DNA of 64,000 bases. Source: Cerioporus squamosus (Eukaryota; Basidiomycota; Agaricomycetes; Polyporales; Polyporaceae). A program made the translations under genes and the position numbers. Position 1 is the first letter of the stretch, and each line of letters opens with the position of its first letter. Where the stretch lies: NCBI GenBank assembly GCA_022592435.1, contig JABYQS010000152.1:1-64000 (forward strand). The letters are read 5' to 3'. A model generated the notes under the pieces. It made no database searches. It saw nothing but the letters and a program-made list of their open reading frames with translations, and had not been told where the DNA came from. Below, in pieces: positions 11,501 to 22,662 of this stretch.

Positions 11501-13409
11501 GGAAGATGTCTCCGTTCGTAATGAGTCGCATAGGACGGGACTCGTTGAAGAGCACGCGGGACAAGAAGCGGGGAACGCTTCCACCTTCACCTCTTACAGA
11601 CAGCCGCGTGCGTCTGAAAGGAGACGCTGCTGCCTCCAGGAACCCGCAGAACGCGATGGTCCGGAGTCCGGATCCCGATGTTCTCGCATCTGTGCCAATT
11701 AGACAAGGAGCTTGCCCCGCTCATCCTCACCGAGGATGCGAGGGGATCCTCCCGAATAACGAGCACAAGACGACGCCAATCGAGCGCATAGCGCCTTGCG
11801 GGCAGAAAGGCGGAGAGCATCGAGGACGAGATGCGACGGGGTCCGCCGGAAACAAGGGCAGAGCCGACAGACAGACACATACGCGGACGAGGCCACCAAG
11901 ACACCGTCTCTGACCACGCACGCGCCCCGCTGCCGGACGAGCAGAGTGTCACAGACCCTCAGCCAATGTTCACGACAGCGCCAAGTCCCGAACACTGGTA
12001 GGCGCAAGCCCAGCAGGTATCCAAGGAAGATGCTCTCGCGGGCATGGACGCCCCTCCCGAGCGACCAAACAGCTTCCAGTGCATGCAACGAAAAGCCGCC
12101 TCCATGGATGGCAAGACTGACTCCGTAACGACATATCCGCCTTCCCAGCGATACGAGCCCCATCCCTGCCCGTATCACGGCCGCTTGCAGTAGATGAAGC
12201 GCACTCGGAAGCCGTCAAGAGCTCGCGTGCCTTCGGGTATGAGCGTTGCCGCAGCTGTGCCAACTGGGCAAGGACCATACCTCGACGACCGAAGTCAGGA
12301 TTCCCCTGGGTACCGCGTGTGCGCAAGGACAGCGCGAATACAAACGCAGGTGGGACGTGCGGAGCGTCCTGCGCTCGTCGTTCAGGATTGCACAAGAGTG
12401 ACAGTATGGCCGACCCGGATGCTTGCCAAGACCAGACGGCAGCGAGAGCAAGGATGGCGAAACGACTGCCATGGGAGATACAGCTCACTTAGAAGCAGCG
12501 ATGCTCTTGCCGTCTCCGGATCCCGAGAATCTCGCATTCACGGCAATCAAGGAAGAGGCTTGCCCTCCCACCCGGAGCGGCGCAAGACTCCCCCGAACAA
12601 CGAGCTTAAGACGAAGACATCGGGGTCCGGGCGACGCAAAACGCGCGAGAGACCCGAGGAAGCCAAGGAGGGGAGAGAGGGAGGCATCCGCTCGAACCTG
12701 CGTAATCGTCACAGGCGACGAACGCGCTCCGGTCCCGGACGAGTAGGCTTGCCAGAGACTCGGAGGAGATGCTCGCGACAGCGCTAGGCCCATCCATCGC
12801 TTGCGACAGCGGACAGTGGACAGCGAGTGCTCTCGTAGGCGCTACGCCGCCCGGGGCCTAGACGAGCAGCGTTCCGGACTTAGTCGGAGAGCGCGAAACG
12901 ATCTGTGGGATGTTATGGGAGGAGCAAACGTTTGGGCGCGAGCCGCTGCGAGGGGTGTGGAGTAGGTCTTGACGACGCACGGGGAAAGAAGTCCGCTCTA
13001 CGTGCCTTCCCTGTTCGACATGCATTCTCGAGCAGACCCGGCGCGCTCGACGATGGAGGACTCTTGCAAGAGCGAGACAGCAAGCGGGGTACTCACGAGG
13101 TCTGAGGAGCCGGTGTCCACCTGGACGAGGTGTTTGCTGCCGCCCGAGCCAACGTAGACGGGCGCGACGTACGCTCTGCGTGAAAGAGAGGTCAGAACGC
13201 AAATGCCTAACGACGCGCGTGCGTGACGAGGAGACGAAGCACGGCGCGGTAAGGGCCACTCACGACTGGTACGGAGAATCCTGACTGAGCTCGAGGTCAA
13301 TGACGGTACCCTCGGTCCCTCCGTCGCGCGCGGCGAGCTCCCTCTCCTTTCCTTTCCATGGTCTGGGCGGGTATGCACGTGTGTTGCGCGCGGGGCGAGA
13401 GAGAGGCAT
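8547..13409 (-). CDS. Pepsin-type (A1) aspartyl protease with C-terminal membrane anchor
   Basis: Secretory-pathway or cell-surface acid protease. Exons show YVAPVYVGSGG, then the first active-site motif VDTGSSDL (exon end 13097), then WITSTSCSSSLCNQ (exon start 10773), the flap-region exon (QIQYAEGEVDG), the second active-site motif AILDSGVPLI, a C-terminal lobe, and a transmembrane helix (VEVLIGLLGFFGLCFALFG) followed by a basic cytoplasmic tail. The exon after DTGSSDL is 2323 bp away, against about 50-70 bp for normal introns here. The tail appears to change frame near 8980-9010: the upstream frame runs through VGEDRRATLVENPADF, while the Ser-rich tail from HHRTHSGG to the stop at 8547 is in another frame with no good intron between. 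The first usable ATG (13407-13409) gives no signal peptide, so an upstream exon is likely. If transcribed and spliced as drawn it may still be functional. Confidence 0.8.
11043..11227. repeat. Imperfect fold-back (inverted repeat) element
   Basis: Two 49-bp arms, 11043-11091 and 11179-11227, are inverted copies with 8 mismatches; both outer ends read CACGTCGTGC and both inner ends AGGGGATAC. Seven of the 8 mismatches are transitions. The 87-bp centre continues as a weaker palindrome. No target-site duplication was found at the ends. Confidence 0.75.
11330..12620. repeat. Diverged direct repeats inside the protease intron
   Basis: At least three related copies of a roughly 120-bp unit can be followed by eye, ending near 11430, 11790 and 12620. 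Each contains a TCCGGATCCCGA-like or related block, a GCTTGCCC/GGTGCCC block and an end close to ACGAGCACAAGACGA. Divergence is high, so borders are approximate. Confidence 0.5.
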
Positions 13410-16113
13410 GACAAGCAGAGAGGGGATCAGAGAGCCAGCTCACGCGGACGGCGACCAGGGCGCGCGGTGGGAGAACAGATTGAGAAGGAACGGGGGCCAA
13501 GGACGGACGCAGTGAGGATGTGAAGGAGAGAAAGAGAGGGAAGGACAAGGTTCAGTTCATGAGAAGGGCTCGGCGGAGGAGGATGAGTTGTCGCCCATCC
13601 GTGAGCCGACGCTGCGTCCAGACAAGTCCCACCGTGCCCTCTCCCCGATCACCACTCTCCAGCGCCCGCTGTCCCAGAAATGTATCTCCAACGACTCTCA
13701 CGTCAACTTCGCAGCCACGACTGCCTTGTTATGCTGCAAGCAACGCCGCCGTCGAGCTCGCTGTCTTCGCTGCAAACTTCAGACAGGGCGGGCGTCCGTG
13801 GCGAGTGCTTTCCGCCTGCACTGCACTTACGGCTACTCTTCCCCGCTCGATCGATATTCTCTTCCAACCGTCCATTTGTCAACCACTTGGGCAGCCTATC
13901 CCCTATCTGGCATCCACTGATTGACGCGTCCCCGCACTGCCGCCTCCCCACCTCGTCTCCTGATCGCACGCGGTCCAGTGAGTACCTATCACAAGTGCTC
14001 GCGGCACGTACGCGGAAGTACCTACTCCTCCCAATTTCTTCCCTCAAGACTGCGATGCCCATAAATGCTCGTAGCACCCATCCACAAGTATCAGACGCGA
14101 CTCCAGGCTCGCACGCACCTGACATTGCATTCTACGACCGCGGCCGGCCTCGACTGACCGTCCAATCTTGTGCTCTCAATTCTTCGCCTGGGCCCCCTTA
14201 TCCCCCGACGCTGTCGTGGAAAACACACCCTGGTCGCAGCTCTGCCGACTCCAACCACCCAACGATAGCCGCAACGACGCGCCCGGGGTCATAGCAGTTG
14301 ACAGCTTCGGCGTTGCGATGCCCTATCGTCCACGCATCTACACATCTGCTCCCGGGCCATATCGCCGCACCCGCAGCAGCTCTCGGTGTCTTTTGCGACT
14401 CCTCCCTAAGGCCTTGGGACCAACGCGTCGCCGATCCAAGACTTCATGTTCCATATTATATTCACAACTACTTGCGAAGACAGCCTGCGTCACAGTTCAT
14501 ATCCCGTTTTCCCGCTCCGCGATTCTCTTACGCTCATGCCCAAACTTGCAGGATCTGCACGGACGGCCCACGATACACAGCATCGCTTACCTCGCCCCAT
14601 CAACTTGCCCCACTCCTGGAACATCGTGGCCGGGCACGATGCCTGGTGGCAGTACTAGTACTCTCCGTCCTTCCTCGGGTCCGGCCAGCACGGCGACGCT
14701 CGGCTCGCCAACCCGACAACCCGTCCACTCCCCAACTGGACGCTAGTAGCCACTGCCAACGATACCCAAGGACCGACTGCGTGTCGTCGACACAGACTCT
14801 CCGAATCTCATCAACGCCACGCGGCTTGCCTTCCATCTTCAGCGCCGACATCTCAGGCCATTTCCCTGCCGTACGACGGCACTCATCGGGCTTTCTACGC
14901 CGCCGTAGGAACAAGTACCCCCGCGAGGCGTTAAGTATGCACCGTCGCACTCGAACTCGGGTCGCCCCGAGGCTGCCCTACGCACCGCGGTCCCGCCCGA
15001 AGTCGCGCACAAGCATGGCGCACGACGACAGGAGGCTACACTCCACTCCAATAGTAACAATGACATGAAGGTACGGACCGCAGACGTGCGTGTCGACCTC
15101 CCGCTCAGAATTTTACTTCGTCCGTCGCTCGCCGTCTCACCACATCCAACGCCGCTCACCAGTCCTCTGCCAGTGCCAGCGTTGTCTCGTATGCTGTACG
15201 CTTGGTCTCGTACCCAGACTATGTACGGGATGAGGTCGCACCCCACCACCGCACCTACCCGAACGTCTGGGGCAGTTTGATAGAGACCTCCTACCTCCCC
15301 CCCGTGGGAACTTAGGGTTAGGGTAGGTGCGGTGGTGGGGTGCGACCTCATCCCGTACATAGTCTGGGTACGAGACCACTGTACGCTCAGCCTCAGCGCT
15401 GTACCGGAGCCGACCGCGGTGCATGCTCACAAGACACCCCGCGAGCGACCGAAGCTGCAAGTCACGCTCCGCGCGAGACCATGAGCGCTAATGCAGCCCG
15501 CACGCCGTACGCAGGGTCGCGACGATGATCTCGAGAGGCACGCCCACTACGTTAACGAGCCGTGCGACGCTGCGCAATCCTGCTGCTCTGCTAGACAGCA
15601 CTGCGCTCACCCCAATACGTACGCCACCGTCGCCTAAGTCGCAGCTTCGCTCGACGCCCGGGCGAGGCCACGGTCAGTGCTCGATCCCTTGAATCCCGCG
15701 TGCTCAACGGGAGGTGCACGGCAGTATCGCGGCGAGTGAGTAACTCTTCCTCTCTTCTTTTTTCCCGTACGCGCACTCGTCCCAGCAGCTGCAATTCAGC
15801 ACGTAGCTCGGGTCGCAGGATCGCGGCTCGGTCGGTCTGCTTTACACCACGATCCCCGAGCAGTCAACTGTCACTCGTTTCGAGGTCGGGGATGTCCTCC
15901 CACGTACCGGTAGCTGCGAGTCTGCGACCGAGAAGAGTGTCCGGTCGCTGTAGCCTTTCAGTGCGGTAAGTAAGCCGGTGCTCTGAGCTCCCAGACACAA
16001 ACGACTCCGTTGCTCACCTGCACCTCGGTAGATGTCGGTCACAGTATCGTAGAAGAGACCTCCGTGTGCAGCGCCTACAGCAAGACACAAGACACAAGAC
16101 ACCATTCATTGCG
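13410..16113. other. Gene-poor region upstream of the protease
   Basis: The nearest 200 bp probably hold the protease promoter and perhaps a missing first exon encoding its signal peptide. Long open frames at about 14170-15070 are rich in Arg, Ser and Pro, match no family I know and have no coherent exon structure. The only well-defined item is the MITE at 15203-15378. Confidence 0.4.
15203..15378. mobile_element. MITE: 176-bp element with perfect 58-bp terminal inverted repeats
   Basis: Arms 15203-15260 and 15321-15378 are exact reverse complements over 58 bp (ends TGGTCTCG and CGAGACCA), around a 60-bp loop. The element is flanked on both sides by CTGTACGCT (15194-15202 and 15379-15387), a 9-bp target-site duplication. 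Nine-base duplications are typical of Mutator-like transposons, so this is probably a non-autonomous MULE-type MITE. There is no coding capacity. The loop and second arm together contain two tandem TTAGGG units (15313-15324). Perfect arms and duplication suggest recent insertion. Confidence 0.9.
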
Positions 16114-16568
16114 TCACATCATTCGACTTCGTCGCAGGGGAGAAGACCGCACCTGCCGCTCGACATCCAACTCCCGCAGCTCCCTCTGCAGCACACCCTT
16201 CCTCGCCCTGATCTCCTTCTCCCTCGCGAGCGCGGCACAAAGCATCTCCCGACCCCCACCCGTCTCATCCTGTGCACCGGCCAGCTTTGCATCCGTGTCT
16301 TCCACAGCGCGACACGGCGTCTGCATGGACCTTGCGGCGGTTCAGCTCCGTCCGTTCCCGTCTGGACATGCCACCGCCGGCAGTATCAGTGGGTGCGGAC
16401 CCCGCGGCAGCTGTGGTACCTGGTGGCCGTCTCCAAACTTGAACCAGATGTATCCCGGAGAGAGACAGCGAGGCTCTCCGCGTTGGTGCGCGCCCGACGA
16501 GACGCGTTCACGAGGGCCATCGAGTTCCGAGCTTGAGCTCTCTGGGCCTTCGATCGTCGCTTCCCCAT
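16114..16568 (-). pseudogene. Small basic coiled-coil protein, probably broken
   Basis: Begins MGKRRSKAQRAQARNSMA at 16568, continues as an Arg/Ala-rich helix, and after a possible short intron (donor GTACCA near 16423) goes on as RERTELNRRKVHAD. A second helical stretch rich in Glu and Arg (REKEIRARKGVLQREL) lies in another frame and ends at 16114. Joining the two needs a frameshift or an unseen short intron, so it may be a decayed gene. Its N-terminus resembles that of the ORF at 17560-17901, suggesting the two are relatives. Function unknown. Confidence 0.35.
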
Positions 16569-17559
16569 GGCAGAGCCGGAGACGGAGTACTAGGGTAAGT
16601 ATCCGTTCATGGAGGACAGACCCAGGGAAGTGAGCTGGGCACTGATCATGACAAAAGCGCCGTGCTGTCTCCTCTGTCCCCGCGTGTCGCTTACAGCTGT
16701 TCTCAGAACGATAGGCCCTTTACGTTTTTTATGCAAATCGCCGCATAAGCGGAGTGCTGAAGGTGTCACGCCGAGGAACACCCCGAATCAGGCATCTACC
16801 GAATCAAACGCTGCTAATTTACGTGGGTCATCGGAGACTCAATGGAGCGTGAAAAACGGATTGCCGCTGCCAACCGACGTGATGTACAATTTCTCGGAGG
16901 GGCCTAACGTTATGAGAACAGCTGTAACCATCCGCAATGTCCCGGTGACGCATACGCACATGTATGTGACGGGTCGCGTCTGGACGCGCAAGTTGAACTT
17001 GCTGTGGGCATTGGCCCGTCGACAGTGATTGTACTGTGTGTTCTGTTAATTCCTGCTCTTGTCGGCGGTCGCTACAGCGGCGGTAGGGACATCAGCGCAA
17101 ACGCATGGCACAAATCACGATCTGTCTTGCAATCGCGCTATCACTGTCAGCAACGCGTACTAGCAAAGCTCCTGTGCCGGGACTGGAACCCGACACGACC
17201 TGGACAACAGCAACGGCAACGGGGACGTAATATAGCCTGTGGACATCCACCTTCGTTACTCCAGTAGCAAAGCAGCGGGATGGCCGAATACGCTGGAGGC
17301 CTCATATCTCCCGTGATTCGCCGCAGGTTCGCTCGTAGATCCCACCGCAGCATTCCATCGACTGTGAACGCTTATCAGCTCACAGAAGTCCCGAAGTTCT
17401 AACATCGTTTCAAACAAACTCACCCGTCTCACAACACACGATAGACTCGCATGCGGTCGCCGATTCCAAACCAAGATGATCCGCACCACTGCATGGCACT
17501 CATGGGTACTCGTAGTACTAGTTACTAGTCGGCTGCGCAGCAGCAGTCGCTTTCAGTGC
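16569..17559. other. Region without a supported gene
   Basis: Moderate GC sequence with no recognisable exon on either strand. It separates two small related coiled-coil ORFs. Confidence 0.4.
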
Positions 17560-17901
17560 CTACCGCCTTCCCTTCTTTACCGCAACCTTGTGAGCCCTCG
17601 CCTCCCTCGTACGACCAAGCGCCTCGTCGAACCGCTGGCGGTACCGCTCGGCCGCCTCCTCCGCATCCACGAGCTCCGCGTCCGCTTTCTCCATCTCGCA
17701 CTCGACCGTCCCGATCGCCTTCACCGTCCTCGAGAGCTCAGACGAGACGTCCGGGGGCGCGTCGTTCAGCGCAGGAGAGACCGTCAGTACTTCGGAAAGC
17801 CTCTGCGCCGTAGCTCCGGTCTTCGCGCGGAGAGCTGCTTGTGCCTGCTTGAGATTTCCCAAGGTCGCAGCTTTCTGTGCGGCAGTTCGCCGTTTTGCCA
17901 T
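17560..17901 (-). CDS. Hypothetical 113-aa basic coiled-coil protein
   Basis: Single open frame from ATG at 17901. It starts MAKRRTAAQKAATLGNLKQA, a Lys/Arg/Ala-rich helix, has a short loop with Pro and Asp, then a long heptad-like acidic/basic helix (residues about 55-105) and a basic tail. No enzyme motif or membrane segment. The start resembles MGKRRSKAQRAQARN of the ORF at 16568. Small Lys/Arg-rich coiled-coil ORFs of this kind are common in Agaricomycete genomes and often lie near DNA transposons; whether that applies here is a guess. Function unknown. Confidence 0.45.
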   Translation of the reverse strand: MAKRRTAAQKAATLGNLKQAQAALRAKTGATAQRLSEVLTVSPALNDAPPDVSSELSRTVKAIGTVECEMEKADAELVDAEEAAERYRQRFDEALGRTREARAHKVAVKKGRR

Positions 17902-18154
17902 GCTGGTGGCTTCACAAACTTGGACGAACTTGGACGAGTGCAGGTTTGGTGCAGGTGACGCCGGTTGCTACTGTAGCTCGGCAGGCCGGACCGGCGCGAG
18001 GATGGCCGCGGTCTTGAACCTACCTGCAGCTTGTCCACGAATGCTACGGTTCGCTGCAGCCAGTACCGCAGCACTTCCTCGTCGTAGCGTATATCAACCA
18101 GCGAACATCTCCCACTTTCGCCGCTTATCTCACTTTCACCTCACGAAGTTCACC

Positions 18155-19549
18155 ATGAGCGAGAAAGTCACGACACCTCCGAGTCCTCCTCGTACCGCGG
18201 CGGCGACTACTAACGCGTCGGAGAAGCCAACCGTGGACCAAGGCGAAGCCGCTTCGTCCACCGTATCGCAGTCTCCCGAACGCGGTCGAGGCCGTGGCGG
18301 CCGGCGCGGCTGGGGTCGAGGGAGAGGTCGAGGAAGGGGACGGGCCCGGGGCCGCACCCCCAACCCTGCCCAAGACCAGGATCGCGAGGGCGGCACCGCA
18401 AAGGAGGCCGAGCCTTCAGCACCCGCGGCTGTCCCTCAGGAGGGAAAGGAGAAAGCTCCCGATGTTGACGACACCGAGGCTGCGCCTGAGGATGGTGGCC
18501 CTTCGGGAGGCGGGAAAGCCCGACGTCGTCCTCAAAGGGAGTGGAAAGAGAGGCCACCTAGGCCCAGTCTAACGCATTGTAAGTCTTGTAGCTTGAGATC
18601 TACTTCGCATGCACGCTGATCTCCTCTGACGCAGTCCTCGCCATCCCGCTGGTGAGTGAGATCCAGATCGTTTCCTCGCGGTCACGGTGATAACCTCAGA
18701 TCTGACGAAACGATCCTAGGGCCATAACCCCGCTTTCCGCGAGAAGCTCTCAGCGTTCACGAACGCCCTCCTCGCCGCCGACCCCGCGATCCCTGGCCTT
18801 GATTCGACCATCATCATGCCCGCACGCAGGATGCACTTCACGCTCGGGGTGATGTCGCTCCACCGTCCCTCTCCGACCGATCCCGACGCTCCGGTCAGAA
18901 CGCTGGAAGAAGCGACGAAAGTGCTGCAGGACCTCAAGCCAAAGATCCTCACCATGCTCAACGGCGAGCGGCTTCGTGTGTCCTTGGACAGCATGGACAT
19001 CATGAAGCCCGAGCGTGGAGACCAGAAGCGTGCGCATGTCATGTGGGTCGGCCCTGCGGGAGGCGACAGCACGGAGCGTCTCATGGCTGTAGGGAGTGCG
19101 TGAACCTCCCGGCGTGCAACGACAGTGGCTGACATTTGGACACGATGTAGAGCTCATAAAGCAGACGTTCGAGGAAGCCGGCCTCCTCATCGACGAGAAC
19201 CGCCCGTTGAAGGTAAGCGACCCTGCTCCCTCGTTGCATTATCCAGTACTCAGTCGTTTTGCTCCTGATGCAGCTGCATTGTACTGTCGTGAACACTATC
19301 TACCGCAAACCCCGTCCGCGTTTCCGACAGCCCTTTTCCTACCCGTCGATCCTCACGTCAGAAGCCGTCGAGTCGGTTCTCGTGCAGGACGAAATCGTGG
19401 ATGCGACAGAGGCAGACAAAACCTTGAAAAAGGGTCCCATCAAGGTCGACCTCGGAGAGTGGGATATCGATGAAGTTCAGATTTGCGAGATGGGGAGCTG
19501 GGGTCCCGAGGGCGAGTATCGCGCGGTCGCGCGCTGTCCACTCGTTTGA
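18155..19549 (+). CDS. AKAP7/ASCC1-like 2H phosphoesterase domain protein
   Basis: Predicted member of the 2H phosphoesterase (LigT, 2'-5' RNA ligase-like) superfamily, AKAP7-NLS/ASCC1 branch, thought to bind or process RNA ends. Exons by eye: 18155-18578, 18635-18651, 18720-19095, 19151-19212, 19274-19549, giving 384 residues. Residues 1-140 are disordered with an RGRGG-type Arg/Gly block (about residues 45-65) that could bind RNA. Both catalytic HxT motifs are present: MHFTLGV in exon 3 and LHCTVVN at the start of exon 5. Exon 2 is only 17 bp. The KH domain found in animal ASCC1 is not visible, so this may be the stand-alone fungal form. Confidence 0.85.
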
Positions 19550-20160
19550 GGACGCGGCATGCCTCGTGTGCTCCATTCGTTCAACTGGCCAAGTCTGTAC
19601 ATGAATTTGTTGCGTCCGTGCGTTGTGTACTGTTGTAGGTTGGTTGTAGGCTGCTAACTATGCATTGGAATACGGAGTACTGACCTTCGAGCGTCTGTCT
19701 CGGCCTGCTTCTTGACCTCTTCCGATGCATCCGATCTAGAGCTCGGAGCTGGGACGTCTGAACCTCTGCACTCATCCTCTACTGTCTCAGTACGCGTCAA
19801 CTGACGACAACTCATTGCTCCGTGCTCTACATACTCGATTTTTCAGGACGAAGTGTCAGCACGCCAGTCGAAGAAGACGTGCAAGTCAGGGACACACACC
19901 GACTACTCATACGCGCACCCACCCTGCTCAATTGGATCTGTTTGCAGTATTCACGGCCCTGAGATCATCGTCGACCTATCACTTGTGCGTACCCGCTCCC
20001 GCTCTCCTCCTCCGCTCAGTGTCGCATGGCACTCAGGCTGACATCCTCCGCCAGCCCTCCCCCGCTCCCCGTCCGCCCACGAACTAACGAGTCTTCTCAC
20101 TATCTTCACGACCTCCGCGCACCCAACATTCTAGTCTTGCTACTCATACAGTGCGCAGCT
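19550..20160. other. Intergenic region
   Basis: Between the 2H phosphoesterase stop and the next start. C/T-rich tracts near 19900-20150 fit a fungal promoter or 5' untranslated region. No exon seen. Confidence 0.4.
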
Positions 20161-20660
20161 ATGCCCTTCCAAATCCCCTCCGTCCGCATCGCACAAGCCT
20201 CGCCCTCGATCTCCCTCGAGAAAGGCTCCTACCGCATGCGCGCCCCGCCCTCCCGCTCGCCCTCGCGTCCCTCCCGCCCCGCACGCCTGAACTCCGCCAA
20301 GTCCCACTCCCAGAATCCGGACGGTGACGACGACACCGCGAGCCGCAGTGCGCTCGGGGCCGTGAGCGAGTTCGTGCCCGCGTCGTACGAGAAGCGAATG
20401 GCTTTGCTCGTCATGCTCCTGACGTGCGCGATGCTCGCCAGCTTTGGGACGGCGTGGTATCTGTGGACAACGAGGTGCGTGCTCTCTGCGTATGAACCTT
20501 GCAGCGAGGGCTCTGACGTGCGGACTCTCGGCCAGCCACCCTGCACATCGTCTCCGATGACCGCTTCCCCGTGCTATCGAACTTCAACTGCTCTCTCGCT
20601 GTCCCCCTGCTCCCGCTCTCCTCGTTGTTGCTATTCTTATACCTGTTTTGTACGTGCTCT
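20161..20660 (+). CDS. Small membrane protein, gene model uncertain
   Basis: Exon 1 (20161-20474) starts MPFQIPSVRIAQ, has an Arg/Ser/Pro-rich cytosolic part and a hydrophobic helix (MALLVMLLTCAMLASFGTAW), and ends at a good donor (GTGCGT). A second hydrophobic stretch, SLAVPLLPLSSLLLFLYLF, lies at about 20590-20650 after HIVSDDRFPVLSNF. The obvious acceptor (GGCCAG at 20534) joins the two out of phase, so there is either a one-base frameshift or an alternative junction I cannot see. Two membrane spans are likely. I do not recognise the family. It converges on SEH1. Confidence 0.45.
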
Positions 20661-20763
20661 GTACGCTCACATCGCTATCTCGTCGCTGCAATGTACATAC
20701 CTCCCTGCCTTGTACTACAGTCATTCCGTCGCGTGCAGTCTGACATCCGACAGTGCGCTCGTA

Positions 20764-22461
20764 TCAGTCCTCGACCACCATGTCCGCATCGACATCACCC
20801 TGCTGCTCCTCCGCCTGCTCGACGCTGATATGGCCAGCTGGCCGCCACACGTTCCCAGCGGTCATCTTCCACAGCCGCACGCGTCCATCGTTCCCCGCCG
20901 ACGACAGGATCGTCCTGCAAACACACACGTCAGCACCGCTCCGAGAGTCAGACGCCGCAGCCCGAACGCACCCTGTGATGTTCCACTCGACCCTTCCGAC
21001 GGTCGACCTGCGCAACACCTGGTCAGCAGCAGCAGCGGCACCCACCCCGGGTGAACAAAACGACGCACTTGTGATCGTCAAAGTCGCCCACTATGCTCGC
21101 GCCCCATCTCCTCTCGCCCTCCTCGTCCTCGCCGTCGATATCCTCGTTGGGCGTCGGCGGCCGCACCCTCCATATCCGGACGTGCCCGTCGCGGCTGCCT
21201 GTCGCGACGAGGTGATACGACCGCCCGCAGGACGGCGCCCACGCGACGGAGGTGACCGCGAACGTCTTCGACTCGTCCCCGTTCGCTGCGTTCGGGTTCG
21301 CGGGTTTCGGGTCTGCGGGTGCAGGGAGCGCGGGCGGTGCGGGGTTGAGCGAGAGGAGCGTGGACGGGCGGCCGGATGAGTTGAGTTGGATGATCTGTGC
21401 GGCGCGCGGAGTCAGTGTGGTGAGCGGCGAAAAGGGAGGACGGGCACGTACTTTCACGACGCCGTCGATCCCGCAGCCTGCTGCGATGATCTCGCCCCAG
21501 TACTTGTCCTTGCACCACGATATGCACCATCCTCCGTCCGCCTGCGCCGCACGCACCCGTGAGTCCAGTCCCTACAGCAGCGCGCGCTACGTACCTCTCG
21601 TGTCCCGAGCCCCGGGCGCCCTGACAGCTGGCTCTGGCTCGCCTGTTGCTGCAGCGCATGTGCGACGAGCGACGCCGAGTTGCCGTCAAGCCCCGACGAT
21701 GTCTGTGTAGGGGTCGCGCTGGCCATGGTATGCACGCCCGTGCGCGTAGACGGGGACGCAGCCGGAAGGGAGAGGACATCCACCTCCTGGTCGAGCTGCC
21801 AGGACGCAAGCGACGGCTGCTCGAGGCACTCGTATATCCGCAGGCAATTGTCCGATGCTATTGTCGCCTGTCCAATCGACGTCATGATACATCAGACCAA
21901 AGGTAGGCAGGGACGTACCAGCTTGAGCCCGAAGTGCTGCGGGGCAAACTCGACCCCGCGCACTGTGCCCTTCGCGTCGACGAGCATCGCGCGCTCAACC
22001 CAGCGTGTTGTGCTAGACGAGGCGGCGGGGCCGGCACCGTTGAGTTGCGTGCCGTCAATGTCCGGGGAGGAAATCTGCTCCCAAACCTTGACGGTGCGGT
22101 CGAAGGACGCGGTGGCGAGGATCGTGCCGAACTCCGGGTGTGCCCAGCTCACTTTTGAGATCGCGGCGTCGTGCGCCTGGGGTTGACGGGTGAACATGTG
22201 GAGGGGTTTGACGGCTTAGACGACGTACCTTCCAGTCGTGTTCTAGGGACCAGGAACCCGTGTTCTCGTCCAGCTGCCACACTTTCACCCTGCAGAACAA
22301 AACCATAGGTATTTGCATTCAATATGAGATAGTCCACATAGAGGAGATAAGATGAACCTCTGGTCAAGACTGCATGTTGCGAGGCGGAGACCGTAGAAGT
22401 CGTAGGACGCGTCTGTGACCAGGTCGTTGTGCGCATTCGGTATCAGACCCGTCTGAATCAT
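20764..22461 (-). CDS. Nucleoporin SEH1 (WD40 repeat protein)
   Basis: Beta-propeller subunit of the nuclear pore Y (Nup84/Nup107) complex, also part of the SEA/GATOR2 complex on the vacuole. Exons by eye: 22358-22461, 22229-22289, 21919-22176, 21595-21867, 21452-21541, 21069-21394, 20972-21007, 20764-20914, giving 432 residues. Diagnostic blocks in order: AHNDLVTDASYDFYGLRLAT (first blade), VKVWQLDE, AHDAAISKVSWAHPEFG, TILATASFDRTVKVWE, LRIYECLEQ, GGWCISWCKDKYW, VTSVAWAPSCGRSYHLVATG, HVRIWRV, and TILSSAGNDGRVRLWK near the C-terminus. Length is somewhat over yeast Seh1 because of Ala/Pro-rich loops. Start ATG is at 22459-22461, 19 codons before the first blade. Confidence 0.93.
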
Positions 22462-22662
22462 TTCCGCCGGAGTACCAGTTCCAGCGATGTACCAGACAGA
22501 ATGTAATGGAGCAAGCACGAGGTACCTGGTAGATGTAAAGAAGCGGAGATGGATGCAGGGGACAAGCACACCTCCCGCGAAAGTGGCGGAGAGGACGCGA
22601 TCTGAACGCGTCGCGTCAAGCACCCCGTGTATATAGAGGCACAAGTAGGCTTTGCACGCGGA

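Larger units (their letters stand above)
10774..13096 (-). other. Outsized 2.3-kb intron filled with repeats
   Basis: Bounded by a good donor (GTGAGT at 13096) and acceptor (TTGCATAG ending at 10774), with protease exons on both sides joining in phase between DTGSSDL and WITSTSC. No coding frame inside is recognisable. It holds an imperfect fold-back (11043-11227) and diverged direct repeats (about 11330-12620). The simplest reading is a normal short intron enlarged by insertion of mobile or satellite-like DNA. Confidence 0.65.

Noticed and set aside
14168..15068. Two overlapping plus-strand frames of about 190 and 256 codons
   Set aside because: Ser/Arg/Pro-rich, no motif, no codon or exon pattern that supports a gene.
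15313..15324. Interstitial telomere
   Set aside because: Only two TTAGGG units, part of the MITE; too short to call a telomeric tract.
20026..21054. Plus-strand frame of 342 codons across the small membrane gene and the SEH1 3' end
   Set aside because: It reads through an obvious donor and antisense to SEH1 exons; low-complexity composition.
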